Assembly (NCBI GenBank): GCA_964447405.1
Contig: CAYUSP010000002.1
Coordinates: 62,001-126,000 of the forward strand
From: JALNZF01 sp964447405
GTDB taxonomy: Bacteria; Nitrospirota; UBA9217
DNA length: 64,000 bases
Direction: 5' to 3'
Shown: piece by piece, positions 24,841 through 33,239 of the stretch
Numbering within the stretch: the stretch's first letter is position 1
How the letters are laid out: the number at the start of each line of letters is the position of its first letter
Made by a program: the position numbers and the translations under genes
The notes under the pieces: generated by a model
Seen by the model: the letters and a program-made list of their open reading frames with translations, nothing else
Told to the model about the DNA's origin: nothing
The model's database searches: none

Positions 24841-26259
24841 TCACCTCACCACTTCCTGCCAGCCGACGAACGAAATTCCCCCGCCCGTGTTCGCCGGTTT
24901 CACGGCTACTGCACCGATCGCCCATCGACTGCTTGATCCAAGCGTCCAATTCATCGATGTGGCACCAGCCGGACTCATCGGTCCTTTGGTCGATCCGGCT
25001 CCGCGAATCTGATTGCTTCCATTCCATCTTGCGATCTGACCTCCAGCAGGCGTGGCGGGATCAGTTGTCTCTGCTGCCAATGTATCCATAAGCCATGCAT
25101 TGTTCGAGAGTGTAGTAACAGTCACAGCCGGGGTTGCATTGCCGACACCACTTGCATTTGAATAGCTTGACGCTTCAATAGGGGTCGTCTGATCTACTTC
25201 GGTAAGCGACACAGCGCCGGCCACACCACTGGCATTCCCTGACAAGGTTACCGTCACGCTATTAGTCCCAAGAGCTGGAGCTGTTAATTGCCAGATCTCG
25301 ACTCGACACCTATTCCCTAAACAGGTCTGTCCCGCGCCTACTCGGGTCAGTGCGGTACCACTGTACCTTACCATCGAGACGCCGGTTTGGTCAAACGTGG
25401 ATATCCCGACAAGCAGAACACGGTTATTTCCCGCAACAAGATGATTCCAGGTAAATGTATTAGTGGCTGTAAACGCGCTTGTACTGGCGCGATCAAATGC
25501 TACTCCTGCTCCAGATACCGTATTTAGCACGCCAAGCTTTAGCCCCCGCTGGGCGCTACCGACCGTGCCGGTGGAAGTAATTATATATTGGAAGATATTG
25601 TCTCCGATCGCGTGCGCTGAGGAAGAGCTCCCCTGATAGCAGCGCGAACATCCGGTAAATCTGGCCGGTCCGGCCGCCGTTCCTGTGCAGTACAGGTATT
25701 CGCTCCCGATGGCAACAATGCCGGGGATAAGAAAGTTGGCCACCGAATCAACCTGGACGTTCGCAGTAGTACAGTTATTTGCGAGCACGCTTGCCGCCCG
25801 CGTAACGGGATAAACAGCGTTCCCGCTTGCGTGGATTGCAGCCGCAGGACCTGCGCCGGTAAAGCTATTCGCAGTGATACCGGTGTAGACGATGACTTCG
25901 GAATCAATAACGATTCTTCCGGATGCTGCGAATCCGCTGGTGGAATTCACGCTTATTATAGTATTACCGATAGCGACTGCTCCGGTCAGGTATGCGGGAG
26001 TTGCGACGCTGAAACTGCCGGCTCCGAGATTCGTTGCCGCTGTCAGCGAATAGTTCGGGAAGGCCCTGTTCTCCAAAATATATTCCCAGCCGCCCTCCGC
26101 TATATATACCGCCTGTGTTGACTGCAAATCATTGATGGAGGTGATATTGCTGGTGCTGATCAGCGAAACGAACATCGTTCCCATGAATGCGAGAATGATG
26201 ATGATAAAGATCGCCGCGATCAGCGACATGCCTCGCTGGTCTCTCGAATCACACCGCAT
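24841..26259 (-). CDS. Large PilX-like minor pilin with passenger domain
   Basis: 472 residues. RGMSLIAAIFIIIILAFMGTMF is a type III-like prepilin segment without the G-F-TLIE site, as in PilX, which keeps a shorter leader; AVYIAEGG and YILENR follow as in PilX. The rest is a long, Thr/Ser/Ala/Gly-rich, beta-type passenger (about residues 90-470) with cysteine pairs (CTTAN, CTGTAA, CSRCYQG; CLGNRCRVE). PilX is usually near 200 residues. The ATG overlaps the stop of the PilW-like gene by one base (TAATG). A tip adhesin role is inferred from size and composition. Confidence 0.75.
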   Translation of the reverse strand: MRCDSRDQRGMSLIAAIFIIIILAFMGTMFVSLISTSNITSINDLQSTQAVYIAEGGWEYILENRAFPNYSLTAATNLGAGSFSVATPAYLTGAVAIGNTIISVNSTSGFAASGRIVIDSEVIVYTGITANSFTGAGPAAAIHASGNAVYPVTRAASVLANNCTTANVQVDSVANFLIPGIVAIGSEYLYCTGTAAGPARFTGCSRCYQGSSSSAHAIGDNIFQYIITSTGTVGSAQRGLKLGVLNTVSGAGVAFDRASTSAFTATNTFTWNHLVAGNNRVLLVGISTFDQTGVSMVRYSGTALTRVGAGQTCLGNRCRVEIWQLTAPALGTNSVTVTLSGNASGVAGAVSLTEVDQTTPIEASSYSNASGVGNATPAVTVTTLSNNAWLMDTLAAETTDPATPAGGQIARWNGSNQIRGAGSTKGPMSPAGATSMNWTLGSSSRWAIGAVAVKPANTGGGISFVGWQEVVR

Positions 26260-26771
26260 TAAAAGCTCCTCGGGTGCACTCGCGTGCGCATCTGGATCGA
26301 TTCGGTTCCCTGCGTGTCAGCCAGCATTATCTCAACGAACCAGATCCCCGGACACGCCATCGTGGCCGTGGTCCCGTCCGCTGCCAGGAACCGGAATGGT
26401 TGAGCGGTTGTGATGCCGGTGGCAAGCAGGTTTGCACCCCGATTGAGAGTATTGCCTGCCACGGCAAAGTTTACCGCTGTTCCGTTAATGTCCGTGAAGG
26501 TTATCGAGGCAGCGGGATTGGATCCAGGGGTCGTAATATCTCCGCAACTCCTGACAAGACGAATCTCTCTTGTCATGCGTTCAATCGCGAGCCTGGTTTG
26601 GTAATGCAGATCGCTGCGGGACTGTTCGTCTGTATAGGCCTTCACTCCCTGCAGGATGATCAACGCCGCGATCCCGGAGAGGATGCTGATCAGCACGATG
26701 GACATGACAATTTCGATGAGGGTAAAACCCTTCGAGTTCGGAGTCCGGCTTTCGTAATCCACGGCCAGCAT
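26259..26771 (-). CDS. PilW-like minor prepilin
   Basis: 170 residues from the ATG at 26771 (AAGGGGTGG just upstream). Leader then KG-FTLIEIVMSIVLISILSG, a clear class III/type IVa prepilin peptidase site with Glu at +5. The conserved helix EQSRSDLHYQTRLAIERMTREIR is typical of PilW/GspJ. Two cysteines (CGD, ACPG) may form a disulfide. Order PilV-PilW-PilX matches the minor-pilin operon of other bacteria. Confidence 0.85.
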   Translation of the reverse strand: MLAVDYESRTPNSKGFTLIEIVMSIVLISILSGIAALIILQGVKAYTDEQSRSDLHYQTRLAIERMTREIRLVRSCGDITTPGSNPAASITFTDINGTAVNFAVAGNTLNRGANLLATGITTAQPFRFLAADGTTATMACPGIWFVEIMLADTQGTESIQMRTRVHPRSF

Positions 26772-26828
26772 CCACCCCTTTTTTCCATTCCGTATGCTGT
26801 AATCCGAAATCCGCACTCGAAGCTCCAG

Positions 26829-27269
26829 CTAATAATTTGTCACCAGCGTATTCAGGTCAACGTTACCGATGAGTGCATTAGTCACGGTAACGGTAACGCG
26901 CGCGTATCCTGAAGCACATGGCGGAGCGCCGGTGCTCGTGTTCAAGTCCAGCGCTGTAACACACACAACCGCCCTGGCCCATGAGAACGCGGCAAACGGT
27001 GCGGGAAAGGCTGCACCGGCGTTCGGAACAACAGCATTGAACCCGCCTGACTGCCGAAGCGCAATCGCCTCCTCCATCTTCTCCTGCGCCAAAGAGACGG
27101 CTTGATTGATGATAAGGGGATTCGTGCTTCCCGTGATGCCGACGGTAAAAACCGAGAGGACCCCCACGGCCGCGATGGAGAGCACAATGAGCGTCATGAC
27201 TATCTCGATGAGTGTAAAACCTTTTGAGCCGATTTTCGACTTTTGCTGTTCTGCTCCCGTTGTCTTCAA
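26829..27269 (-). CDS. PilV-like minor prepilin
   Basis: 146 residues. Prepilin site SKG-FTLIEIVMTLIVLSIAAVGVL with Glu at +5, followed by NQAVSLAQEKMEEAIALRQSGGF, a PilV-type helix. The start codon is TTG at 27269, and it overlaps the stop of the upstream gene (TTGA). No other start lies before the prepilin leader, so the TTG start is well supported. Upstream is the FimT/GspH-like gene and downstream the PilW-like gene. Confidence 0.85.
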   Translation of the reverse strand: MKTTGAEQQKSKIGSKGFTLIEIVMTLIVLSIAAVGVLSVFTVGITGSTNPLIINQAVSLAQEKMEEAIALRQSGGFNAVVPNAGAAFPAPFAAFSWARAVVCVTALDLNTSTGAPPCASGYARVTVTVTNALIGNVDLNTLVTNY

Positions 27270-27739
27270 TTTCTGTTCACCGCGCCTGTCTGTGGTTTAA
27301 TCGTTATGGTGAAGCCTCCCGGTGCGACGGCAAAGGTAGTGTCGACTGTTGTGAGATTGCCGGAACTATCGTAGGGTCTTCCAAGAGAATCAAATTCAAC
27401 ATATGCAAGAGGTGAAACCACCTGGATTCCTGCGTAGTCTCCTGAATTCAAAACGACGCTCAGGTCCTCGACGATTGCACCCACATTGTTCGTTATGGCA
27501 TATCCATCGGGCACTGGCGCGGGTGCGGTGTTAAAATACACCCGATGTCGAATGTTCCTCGACATGGCGAGGTTCTGGGCATACCGGACATTCGCCTCCA
27601 ACTTATCGACAAATGCCCCTGTCTTCATGCCACTCATATCGCCGAGGTTCGGTGCAGCTACCACGGCGAGAATACCGATCAGCACGATGACCATCACCAG
27701 TTCTATGAGCGTGAAGCCTTTGTGATTCATACTTGGCAT
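27266..27739 (-). CDS. FimT/GspH-like minor prepilin
   Basis: 157 residues from the ATG at 27739. Short leader then HKG-FTLIELVMVIVLIGILAVVAAPNLG. The helix FVDKLEANVRYAQNLAMSRN and the body (GDYAGIQVV, AYVEFDSLGRPYD, GGFTITIKPQTGAV) match the GspH/FimT fold with its last strand pair. A second ATG nine bases further in is an alternative start; AAGGG precedes the first. The gene follows the terminator of the major pilin gene, so it is read by readthrough or its own promoter. Confidence 0.87.
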   Translation of the reverse strand: MPSMNHKGFTLIELVMVIVLIGILAVVAAPNLGDMSGMKTGAFVDKLEANVRYAQNLAMSRNIRHRVYFNTAPAPVPDGYAITNNVGAIVEDLSVVLNSGDYAGIQVVSPLAYVEFDSLGRPYDSSGNLTTVDTTFAVAPGGFTITIKPQTGAVNRN

Positions 27740-27800
27740 TTCCCTTACGACAAAAAAAGTGAACCGACCTTCTTGGAACGTGAACCGGAGGAGCGATGAG

Positions 27801-27833
27801 AAAAAAAGGCCGCCCTGTTGCTCAGGACGGCCT
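27801..27833 (-). terminator. Terminator between the major pilin and the minor pilins
   Basis: Minus strand AGGCCGTCCTG / CAGGGCGGCCT stem (one mismatch) with seven T residues, 67 bases after the pilin stop. It would allow high pilin expression and low minor-pilin readthrough. Confidence 0.85.
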
Positions 27834-27899
27834 GAGTTTCCTCTCAAGTCGCTTTACGTTTCTCTTGCGCATAAACCTTTACAGACTGTCTCTATCCGA

Positions 27900-28274
27900 T
27901 TAGAGAATACCATGTCCGGTGAACCTTGCACTCACCGTTGCATCGGAAACCAGCGCGACAACACACTGTACTGTCGCACCGGCGGCAATCGCGGCAGGGG
28001 TGATTGCATACTGGGCGTCCAGCCCACCGGATAAAGCATTCGCAACGGTCGTGCAATTCGCTATTGCTATACCATTAGCCGTGTTCATGCTGCGGGCGGC
28101 AAAGTTGATCGCCGAAGCGCCGCCAAGACCACCCGCGATGCCCTTCACTGCCGCAAGATTGGCATCTGCTTTTAAATTGATATACTGCGGCACTGCCACT
28201 GCTGCCAGAATTCCCAAAATCACGATGATCATGACCAGCTCAATCAGGGTAAAACCTTTTTGTGACTTCAACAT
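27900..28274 (-). CDS. Major type IV pilin, MshA-like
   Basis: 124 residues from the second ATG (28274), seven bases after AAGGAGG; the first ATG at 28280 touches that site. Prepilin site QKG-FTLIELVMIIVILGILAAVAVPQYINL. The body has ANLAAVKGIAGGLGGASAINFAAR, which resembles MshA pilins, and two cysteines (C near 75 and 104) for the D-region disulfide. The strong ribosome site and own terminator suggest it is the abundant pilin. It lies in the middle of the cluster between the pseudopilin and the minor pilins. Confidence 0.9.
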   Translation of the reverse strand: MLKSQKGFTLIELVMIIVILGILAAVAVPQYINLKADANLAAVKGIAGGLGGASAINFAARSMNTANGIAIANCTTVANALSGGLDAQYAITPAAIAAGATVQCVVALVSDATVSARFTGHGIL

Positions 28275-28400
28275 GTTCATTCCTCCTTAAGATGTCGTTA
28301 TTATTTATTTTTTACTGAACCTATGGGATTACCGAGTAGCCCTTGGAGGCACCCTTTGCTGCGTGCGAAACTCAAAACCCAGCCGTTTCATTTACATATA

Positions 28401-28412
28401 TAGTGTACACTA
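28401..28412. promoter_or_regulatory. 12-bp palindrome upstream of the pilin gene
   Basis: TAGTGTACACTA is a perfect palindrome 127-138 bases upstream of the pilin start and next to an AT-rich TATATA stretch. It may be an operator. No factor can be named. Confidence 0.35.
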
Positions 28413-28415
28413 AAA

Positions 28416-28832
28416 TTACCATTTTTCGTACCCTTTTGTTGTGGTCGTCACCTCCCCTTTAACAGGATCGTAATAGAAAGGATTTCCGAACGCATCAATG
28501 ATGTTGCCGTTCTTATCCACTGCATATTCCATGAGGTATTCTTTTTTTAAAAAAATAGGCCCAGCATAATAGTTCGCCCCGATTCTAGCCGGCAGCATAA
28601 CCTTCTCTCCGATCATTTCCTGCAGACTCAGAGGATTACGGTCATTCAGCATCTTAAACAGCGTTATGCTCGTACGAATGTTTACCAGTGCTGTCTTAAG
28701 CGCTGCTTCCTGGGCCGCCTGAGACACTTGCCGGTACTTGACAATCACCACACCCGTGAGCACCCCGATAATACAGAGAGTGATCAGGGTATCAAGTATC
28801 GTAAGCCCCTTCGCACTCAAAGGTGTTTTCAT
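28416..28832 (-). CDS. GspG/PilE-like pseudopilin with unusual processing site
   Basis: 138 residues from the ATG at 28832, which has GGAGG five bases upstream. The leader ends AKG and the hydrophobic segment reads LTILDTLITLCIIGVLTGVVIVKY, so position +5 of the mature protein is Asp rather than Glu. Later parts (AYVD-like VDKNGNIIDAFGNPFYYDPVKGEV) match the calcium-binding C-terminal loop of GspG major pseudopilins. Follows pilC by 88 bases and precedes the pilin gene. It may be a minor component with altered assembly. Confidence 0.78.
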   Translation of the reverse strand: MKTPLSAKGLTILDTLITLCIIGVLTGVVIVKYRQVSQAAQEAALKTALVNIRTSITLFKMLNDRNPLSLQEMIGEKVMLPARIGANYYAGPIFLKKEYLMEYAVDKNGNIIDAFGNPFYYDPVKGEVTTTTKGYEKW

Positions 28833-28920
28833 TCTCGCCTCCACCCTGACCATTCAAAGAGCGAGTGAAACAAAACAACACGCATATCACAGGATCGCAA
28901 ACACCGGAAAGAGGTCGGCA

Positions 28921-30135
28921 TTAATGTTTCATCAGGTTCATCATATTCCACATGGGCATGAAAATCCCCAACGCCAGAAACAGCACCATCCCTCCGACAA
29001 CTAACAGAAGAATCGGCTCTATCATGGTCGAGAGGTTCCGCAGCATGTACTCCACATCCATATCATAGTAGTCTGAAATCTTGTTCAGCATGGTATCAAG
29101 CTTCCCTGTCTCTTCGCCCACGGATACCATCTGAATCACCAGCGGCGGGAACAAGCCCGAGGATTCCATGGGCCCAAGCAGCCCTTTGCCTTCGCGCAGA
29201 TTATCACGCATCTCTTCCACCACCCGGGCAATGACCACGTTGCCCACTGTCTCGCCGGCAATGTCAAGGGTGAGCATCATGGAGATACCACTCTTCTGCA
29301 TGGCGCCGAAAACCCGGGCGAAACGCGAGAGCGCCACTTTCTGAAAAAGCATGCCAAAGACGGGTAGTTTAAGCTTCAAGCGGTCCCAGTGCCATCGCCC
29401 CTGCGGTGTGTTCACGTACCAGATTACCAGCCATACCGCCAAAGGGATGCCGAGGAGAATGAGGTACCAGTAATGCTGGATCACATAGTTTATGCCGATC
29501 AGAATGCGGGTGGGCAGCGGCAGCTCGGTCTTGAATCGTCCGAAGATCGCCGAGAACTTCGGGACGACGAAGCTGACCAGGAACGCAAATGCGGCGCCGA
29601 CAGCAACCACCACGATGAGTGGATACCGCACCGCAGTTTTGACCCGGGAGCGGGTGTCCGCATCATGTTCTGCAAGCATCGCCAGCCTTTCCAGGATATC
29701 ATCGAGGATACCGGCGGTTTCCCCGGCCCGGATCATGCTTACATACATCTTGCTGAATATCCTGGGATGCCTGGCAAGGGCGTCTGAGAACGAAGTTCCT
29801 CCCTCAACACTGCGCCTTATATCCACAATAGCTGCTTTGAGACGGGGATTCTCAGATTGTTTCTCGATCGTACCAAGGCTGGACAAAAAGGGAATACCTG
29901 CGTTCATGAGTGTCGCAAGCTGCCTGCTGAACACAATGAGGTCCTGAGGCTTCACTTTCGTGAAGCTCTGAAAAAAATCAGGCCCCAGCCTTGAATGCTT
30001 TTCCTCCTCTATCAGCACCGGAATGAAGCCCTGATTCGAAAGCTGGTCCGCTACCGCCTCCCGGCGCGCCGCTTCAATCATTCCGGCATGAGGATTCCCA
30101 TCTTTGTCCCGTGCTTTAAAGCGGTACTGCGGCAT
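28921..30135 (-). CDS. pilC: Type IV pilus inner-membrane platform protein PilC
   Basis: 404 residues. N-terminal YRFKARDKDGN, then two T2SS-F domains (about 65-190 and 270-390), each with the G-x-(A/S)-L and AGE motifs (IRAGETAGILDDILERLA; VSVGEETGKLDTMLNKIS). Three to four membrane helices. Role: connects the motor ATPases with the pilin platform. No pilB or pilT gene lies next to it in this window. GGGGGG precedes the ATG. It opens the pilus cluster, 70 bases from the rho promoter on the other strand. Confidence 0.94.
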   Translation of the reverse strand: MPQYRFKARDKDGNPHAGMIEAARREAVADQLSNQGFIPVLIEEEKHSRLGPDFFQSFTKVKPQDLIVFSRQLATLMNAGIPFLSSLGTIEKQSENPRLKAAIVDIRRSVEGGTSFSDALARHPRIFSKMYVSMIRAGETAGILDDILERLAMLAEHDADTRSRVKTAVRYPLIVVVAVGAAFAFLVSFVVPKFSAIFGRFKTELPLPTRILIGINYVIQHYWYLILLGIPLAVWLVIWYVNTPQGRWHWDRLKLKLPVFGMLFQKVALSRFARVFGAMQKSGISMMLTLDIAGETVGNVVIARVVEEMRDNLREGKGLLGPMESSGLFPPLVIQMVSVGEETGKLDTMLNKISDYYDMDVEYMLRNLSTMIEPILLLVVGGMVLFLALGIFMPMWNMMNLMKH

Positions 30136-30204
30136 GATGCCCCCCGACGTATTTCAAAAGTAGCACAAAAAGTGGCGTTCCGCAACATTATCGAAATAAA
30201 TACA

Positions 30205-30233
30205 TTGACAAGCGCCAATGTCTGGGGTATATT
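30205..30233 (+). promoter_or_regulatory. Sigma-70 promoter of rho
   Basis: TTGACA (30205-30210), 17 bp, TATATT (30228-30233). It implies a rho leader of about 310 bases. Confidence 0.72.
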
Positions 30234-30239
30234 TTTTCC

Positions 30240-30552
30240 ATCATCGTACACAAACCTGACCAAAAACCCCTGTTATTACCAAACCCAGCATAATAACCAG
30301 GTAAAAAAGAGAACATACCGAGTCATAGCTAAAGAGATAACTTCTTCTGTTAATCATCCATCGGCGAACAGGGCCGTTTCCTGAGCCTGTTCGAACCCGG
30401 CGGCAGGATGGCACAGCTCCCCCGGTAAACAACTCAACGTTTCCATTGAAAGCACACTACGCCCACGAACACATGCGCAGCATAACACTCAACCCACCTG
30501 ACAGGAACAGGCCGCATTCGCCCGCAGAATCCCGGGGCCAAGGAGTACAACC
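30240..30552 (+). promoter_or_regulatory. Long 5' leader of rho with a hairpin
   Basis: About 310 bases between the predicted start of transcription and the rho ATG, with no coding ORF. The 3' half is C-rich and G-poor (many CCAC/CCCAC/CAACC stretches), as expected for a Rho-binding region. A hairpin CGAACAGG/CCTGTTCG sits at 30365-30393. Family knowledge: rho is autoregulated through its leader in E. coli; here this is inference. Confidence 0.5.
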
Positions 30553-31803
30553 ATGAACATTGTAGAACTGAAAGAGAAAAGCATCGCCGAACTGACCGCG
30601 ATGGCGGATGAACTGAAGGTCGAAGGAGTGAGCGGCCTGCGCAAGCAGGAACTCATCTTTGCCATCCTCCAGGCACAGACCGAAAAGAATGGCATGATCT
30701 TCGGCGAGGGCGTTCTCGAAATACTTCCCGATGGTTTCGGATTCCTTCGGGCGCCTGACTACAACTATCTCCCGGGCCCTGACGATATCTACGTATCACC
30801 CTCCCAGATAAGAAGATTCAGTATTCGCACCGGTGACACGGTCTCAGGACAGATACGGCCTCCGAAAGAGGGTGAGCGCTACTTCGCACTGCTCAAGGTG
30901 GACGCCATCAACTATGAGGATCCCGAGATATCGCGGACAAAAATCCTTTTTGACAACCTCACCCCCTACTACCCTGAAAAGAAGATCAAGCTTGAGCACC
31001 TGCCCTCGGACTACACGACCCGCGCCATGGACCTGGTCACTCCCATCGGCATGGGTCAGCGCGGCATGATCGTGGCACCGCCGCGGACCGGGAAGACCAT
31101 GCTCCTCCAGGCTATCGCCAAGGCCATTCTGAAGAACCACAAGGACATCAAGCTCATTGTGCTTTTGATCGATGAGCGTCCCGAAGAGGTTACCGACTGG
31201 CAGCGTCAGGTCAAGGCCGAGATCATCAGCTCCACATTTGACGAGCCGCCCCAGAGGCACGTCCAGGTCGCGGACATGGTGAGCGAACGCGCCAAGCGAC
31301 TGGTCGAACATAAGAAGGACGTGGTAATCCTGCTCGACAGCATCACCCGTCTCGCACGGGCGCACAATGCCATCATTCCCGCCTCCGGCAAGGTGCTCTC
31401 CGGCGGTCTGGACGCCAATGCGCTCCAGCGTCCGAAGCGATTCTTTGGTGCGGCCCGGAGCATCGAAGGGGGCGGCGGCAGTCTCACTATTCTCGCAACA
31501 GCACTTGTGGACACGGGCAGCCGCATGGATGACGTGATCTTCGAGGAATTCAAGGGCACCGGCAACATGGAGCTTCACCTTGACCGGAAGCTCGTGGACA
31601 AGCGCGTGTTCCCGGCCATCGACATCAACGCGTCGGGCACCCGCAAGGAAGAACTGCTGGTGGACAAGGACGACCTCAACCGCATGTGGGTCCTCCGTAA
31701 GGTCCTGAATCCCCTCTCCACGGTGGAAAGCATGGAATTCCTGCTCGAAAAACTCAAGCAGGCAAAGACGAACCGGGACTTCCTGGACTCTATGAACAAA
31801 TAG
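30553..31803 (+). CDS. rho: Transcription termination factor Rho
   Basis: 416 residues. N-terminal Rho-N domain (LKEKSIAELTAMADEL), RNA-binding cold-shock fold with FGEGVLEILPDGFGFLR, then the hexameric ATPase with Walker A APPRTGKT, LLIDERPEEVTDW and Walker B VVILLDSITRLARA, and the R-loop GGSLTILATALVDTGSRMDD. Full length and no insertions. AAGGAG lies before the ATG. First gene of the run rho-rpmE-DUF1385-prfA-prmC-murA. Confidence 0.98.
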   Translation: MNIVELKEKSIAELTAMADELKVEGVSGLRKQELIFAILQAQTEKNGMIFGEGVLEILPDGFGFLRAPDYNYLPGPDDIYVSPSQIRRFSIRTGDTVSGQIRPPKEGERYFALLKVDAINYEDPEISRTKILFDNLTPYYPEKKIKLEHLPSDYTTRAMDLVTPIGMGQRGMIVAPPRTGKTMLLQAIAKAILKNHKDIKLIVLLIDERPEEVTDWQRQVKAEIISSTFDEPPQRHVQVADMVSERAKRLVEHKKDVVILLDSITRLARAHNAIIPASGKVLSGGLDANALQRPKRFFGAARSIEGGGGSLTILATALVDTGSRMDDVIFEEFKGTGNMELHLDRKLVDKRVFPAIDINASGTRKEELLVDKDDLNRMWVLRKVLNPLSTVESMEFLLEKLKQAKTNRDFLDSMNK

Positions 31804-31867
31804 AAATAGGAATTTTTCTCTTGTAATCTAAGCTGTTTTGGTTTATTATTTCGACCTTATTAAAGAA

Positions 31868-31890
31868 AGCCACAGCGTACTGCTGTGGCT
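31868..31890 (+). terminator. Hairpin between rho and rpmE
   Basis: A 9-bp perfect stem AGCCACAGC/GCTGTGGCT with a 5-base loop. It lacks a proper T tract (ATGGCTTTTC follows), and lies just before the rpmE ribosome site, so it may be a weak terminator or a translation-control hairpin. Confidence 0.45.
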
Positions 31891-31917
31891 ATGGCTTTTC
31901 TATCAGGAGGCTCCATT

Positions 31918-32118
31918 ATGAAACAGGGAATTCACCCGGAATACAAGTTATCGAAGGTCCACTGTGCCTGCGGCGAAGCATACGAGACCCGCTCTACGAA
32001 AGAGAGCGTGCGGCTCGATATCTGTTCGGTCTGCCACCCGTTTTTCACGGGAACGCAAAAGCTTATCGATACCGAAGGCCGCGTAGACAAATTCTTGAAG
32101 AAATACAAGAAGGCGTAG
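31918..32118 (+). CDS. rpmE: Ribosomal protein bL31, zinc-binding form
   Basis: 66 residues from the ATG at 31918 with AGGAGG upstream. KQGIHPEYK start and C16-x-C18 ... C36-x2-C39 (VHCACG; ICSVCHPF) are the zinc ligands of C+ type L31. Ends FLKKYKK as usual. Located after rho, as in many Desulfobacterota and Nitrospirota. Confidence 0.97.
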   Translation: MKQGIHPEYKLSKVHCACGEAYETRSTKESVRLDICSVCHPFFTGTQKLIDTEGRVDKFLKKYKKA

Positions 32119-32216
32119 TTCAGACCGAAGAGAACGAAAACCGGCATACAGATGTGGCTGTCCCGGTCCTTTTCGCCATCTCATATCCCCATCTGTTCCA
32201 CACGAGGTTCCTTTTC

Positions 32217-33125
32217 TTGTCAGACAAGATCACCATAGGCGGCCAGGCAGTGCTGGAGGGCGTGATGATGCGTTCGCCGCACGCCTATATTGTTGCTGTG
32301 CGCAAGGGCGGCAAACCCGGCGCTGAGATAGCCCTCCTGAAGCAGGAACTGACGCCGCTGGGAGAACGCTTCCCGCTCCTGAAAACAAAAGTTATCCGGG
32401 GATCAGCCGCACTCTTTGAGGCGTTATGGCTTGGCATCAGGGCCCTCAATTTTTCCGCAAACGAGGCGCTCGAGGAAGACAAGGATGGGGAAAAAGAGGA
32501 GATCAGCCCCCTTGCCATGGCAGGGACCATGGTCATGGCGCTCGCGTTATCCCTCGGCATCTTCCTGGCGCTCCCCCTCCTGATCACCAATCTTCTCGGC
32601 TCGCACTATGAAGCGGTCAACAGGAACAGCATTCTTTTCAACCTGACTGACGGTGTACTCCGTGTGGCGTTGTTCCTGGGCTATGTTTCAGGCATATCCT
32701 TCATGAAGGACATACGCAGGGTGTTTGAATACCACGGAGCGGAACACAAGGCAATCTGGGCTTTTGAAGCGGGAGCGGAGCTCACGGTCCAGAATGCCCG
32801 ACAGTACTCCTGCCTTCATCCGCGATGCGGCACCAGTTTCCTGCTCATCGTCATGGCGCTGTCGATCCTGCTGTTCTCGATCATTCCCGGCAGCTGGCCG
32901 CTTTGGGCCAAGGGTGTTGCCCGGCTCGCCCTGCTTCCCCTGATAGCGGGACTGGGTTATGAATTCATCAAGTACAGCGCGAAGCAGAGCGGGAACGCAG
33001 CGATCAAAATACTGATGATACCGGGGCTCTGGCTCCAGCGGCTTACCACACGCGAGCCATCCGATGACCAGCTGGAGGTCGCCATCAAGGCGCTCGAGGA
33101 AGCCATCGCGATGGAACCCCGCTAA
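32217..33125 (+). CDS. DUF1385 (PF07136) membrane protein
   Basis: 302 residues from a TTG at 32217, nine bases after GAGG. The conserved family start KITIGGQAVLEGVMMRSP follows directly, which supports this start over an in-frame GTG at 32154. The motif FEYHGAEHKAI and SCLHPRCGTSFL are the family hallmarks. Four to five membrane segments. Family knowledge: possibly a metal-dependent enzyme, function unknown; often next to prfA and rpmE, as here. The stop codon is inside the terminator hairpin. Confidence 0.9.
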   Translation: MSDKITIGGQAVLEGVMMRSPHAYIVAVRKGGKPGAEIALLKQELTPLGERFPLLKTKVIRGSAALFEALWLGIRALNFSANEALEEDKDGEKEEISPLAMAGTMVMALALSLGIFLALPLLITNLLGSHYEAVNRNSILFNLTDGVLRVALFLGYVSGISFMKDIRRVFEYHGAEHKAIWAFEAGAELTVQNARQYSCLHPRCGTSFLLIVMALSILLFSIIPGSWPLWAKGVARLALLPLIAGLGYEFIKYSAKQSGNAAIKILMIPGLWLQRLTTREPSDDQLEVAIKALEEAIAMEPR

Positions 33126-33138
33126 CGCGGGGTTTTTT
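33115..33138 (+). terminator. Rho-independent terminator overlapping the DUF1385 stop
   Basis: AACCCCGC / GCGGGGTT stem with the TAA stop codon in the loop region, then six T residues. Confidence 0.88.
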
Positions 33139-33239
33139 GTTACGAATACGTTGTTCATAACCTGAAGGCTTTTTTAGCATCCTATCCCCCGCTTTTATTA
33201 CTCCACATCTCTGTGTCTCTGTGGTAAAAAGGTTTTGCA

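Noticed and set aside
28275..28400. Pilin leader resembling a c-di-GMP (GEMM) riboswitch
   Set aside because: A few pieces (CACGCA, GCAAAG, CCTCC, GGTAA) appear in order, but the required stems cannot be formed by eye and the consensus GGTAGC/GGGTTACC part is missing. A covariance search would decide.
30381..30400. TTCGAACCC in the rho leader as tRNA T-loop
   Set aside because: It is one arm of the CGAACAGG/CCTGTTCG hairpin and no cloverleaf is possible around it.
33181..33239. CTCTGTGTCTCTGTGGT phrase before prfA
   Set aside because: It resembles a phrase common in intergenic DNA of several bacterial genomes, but with only one copy in this window it cannot be supported as a repeat.
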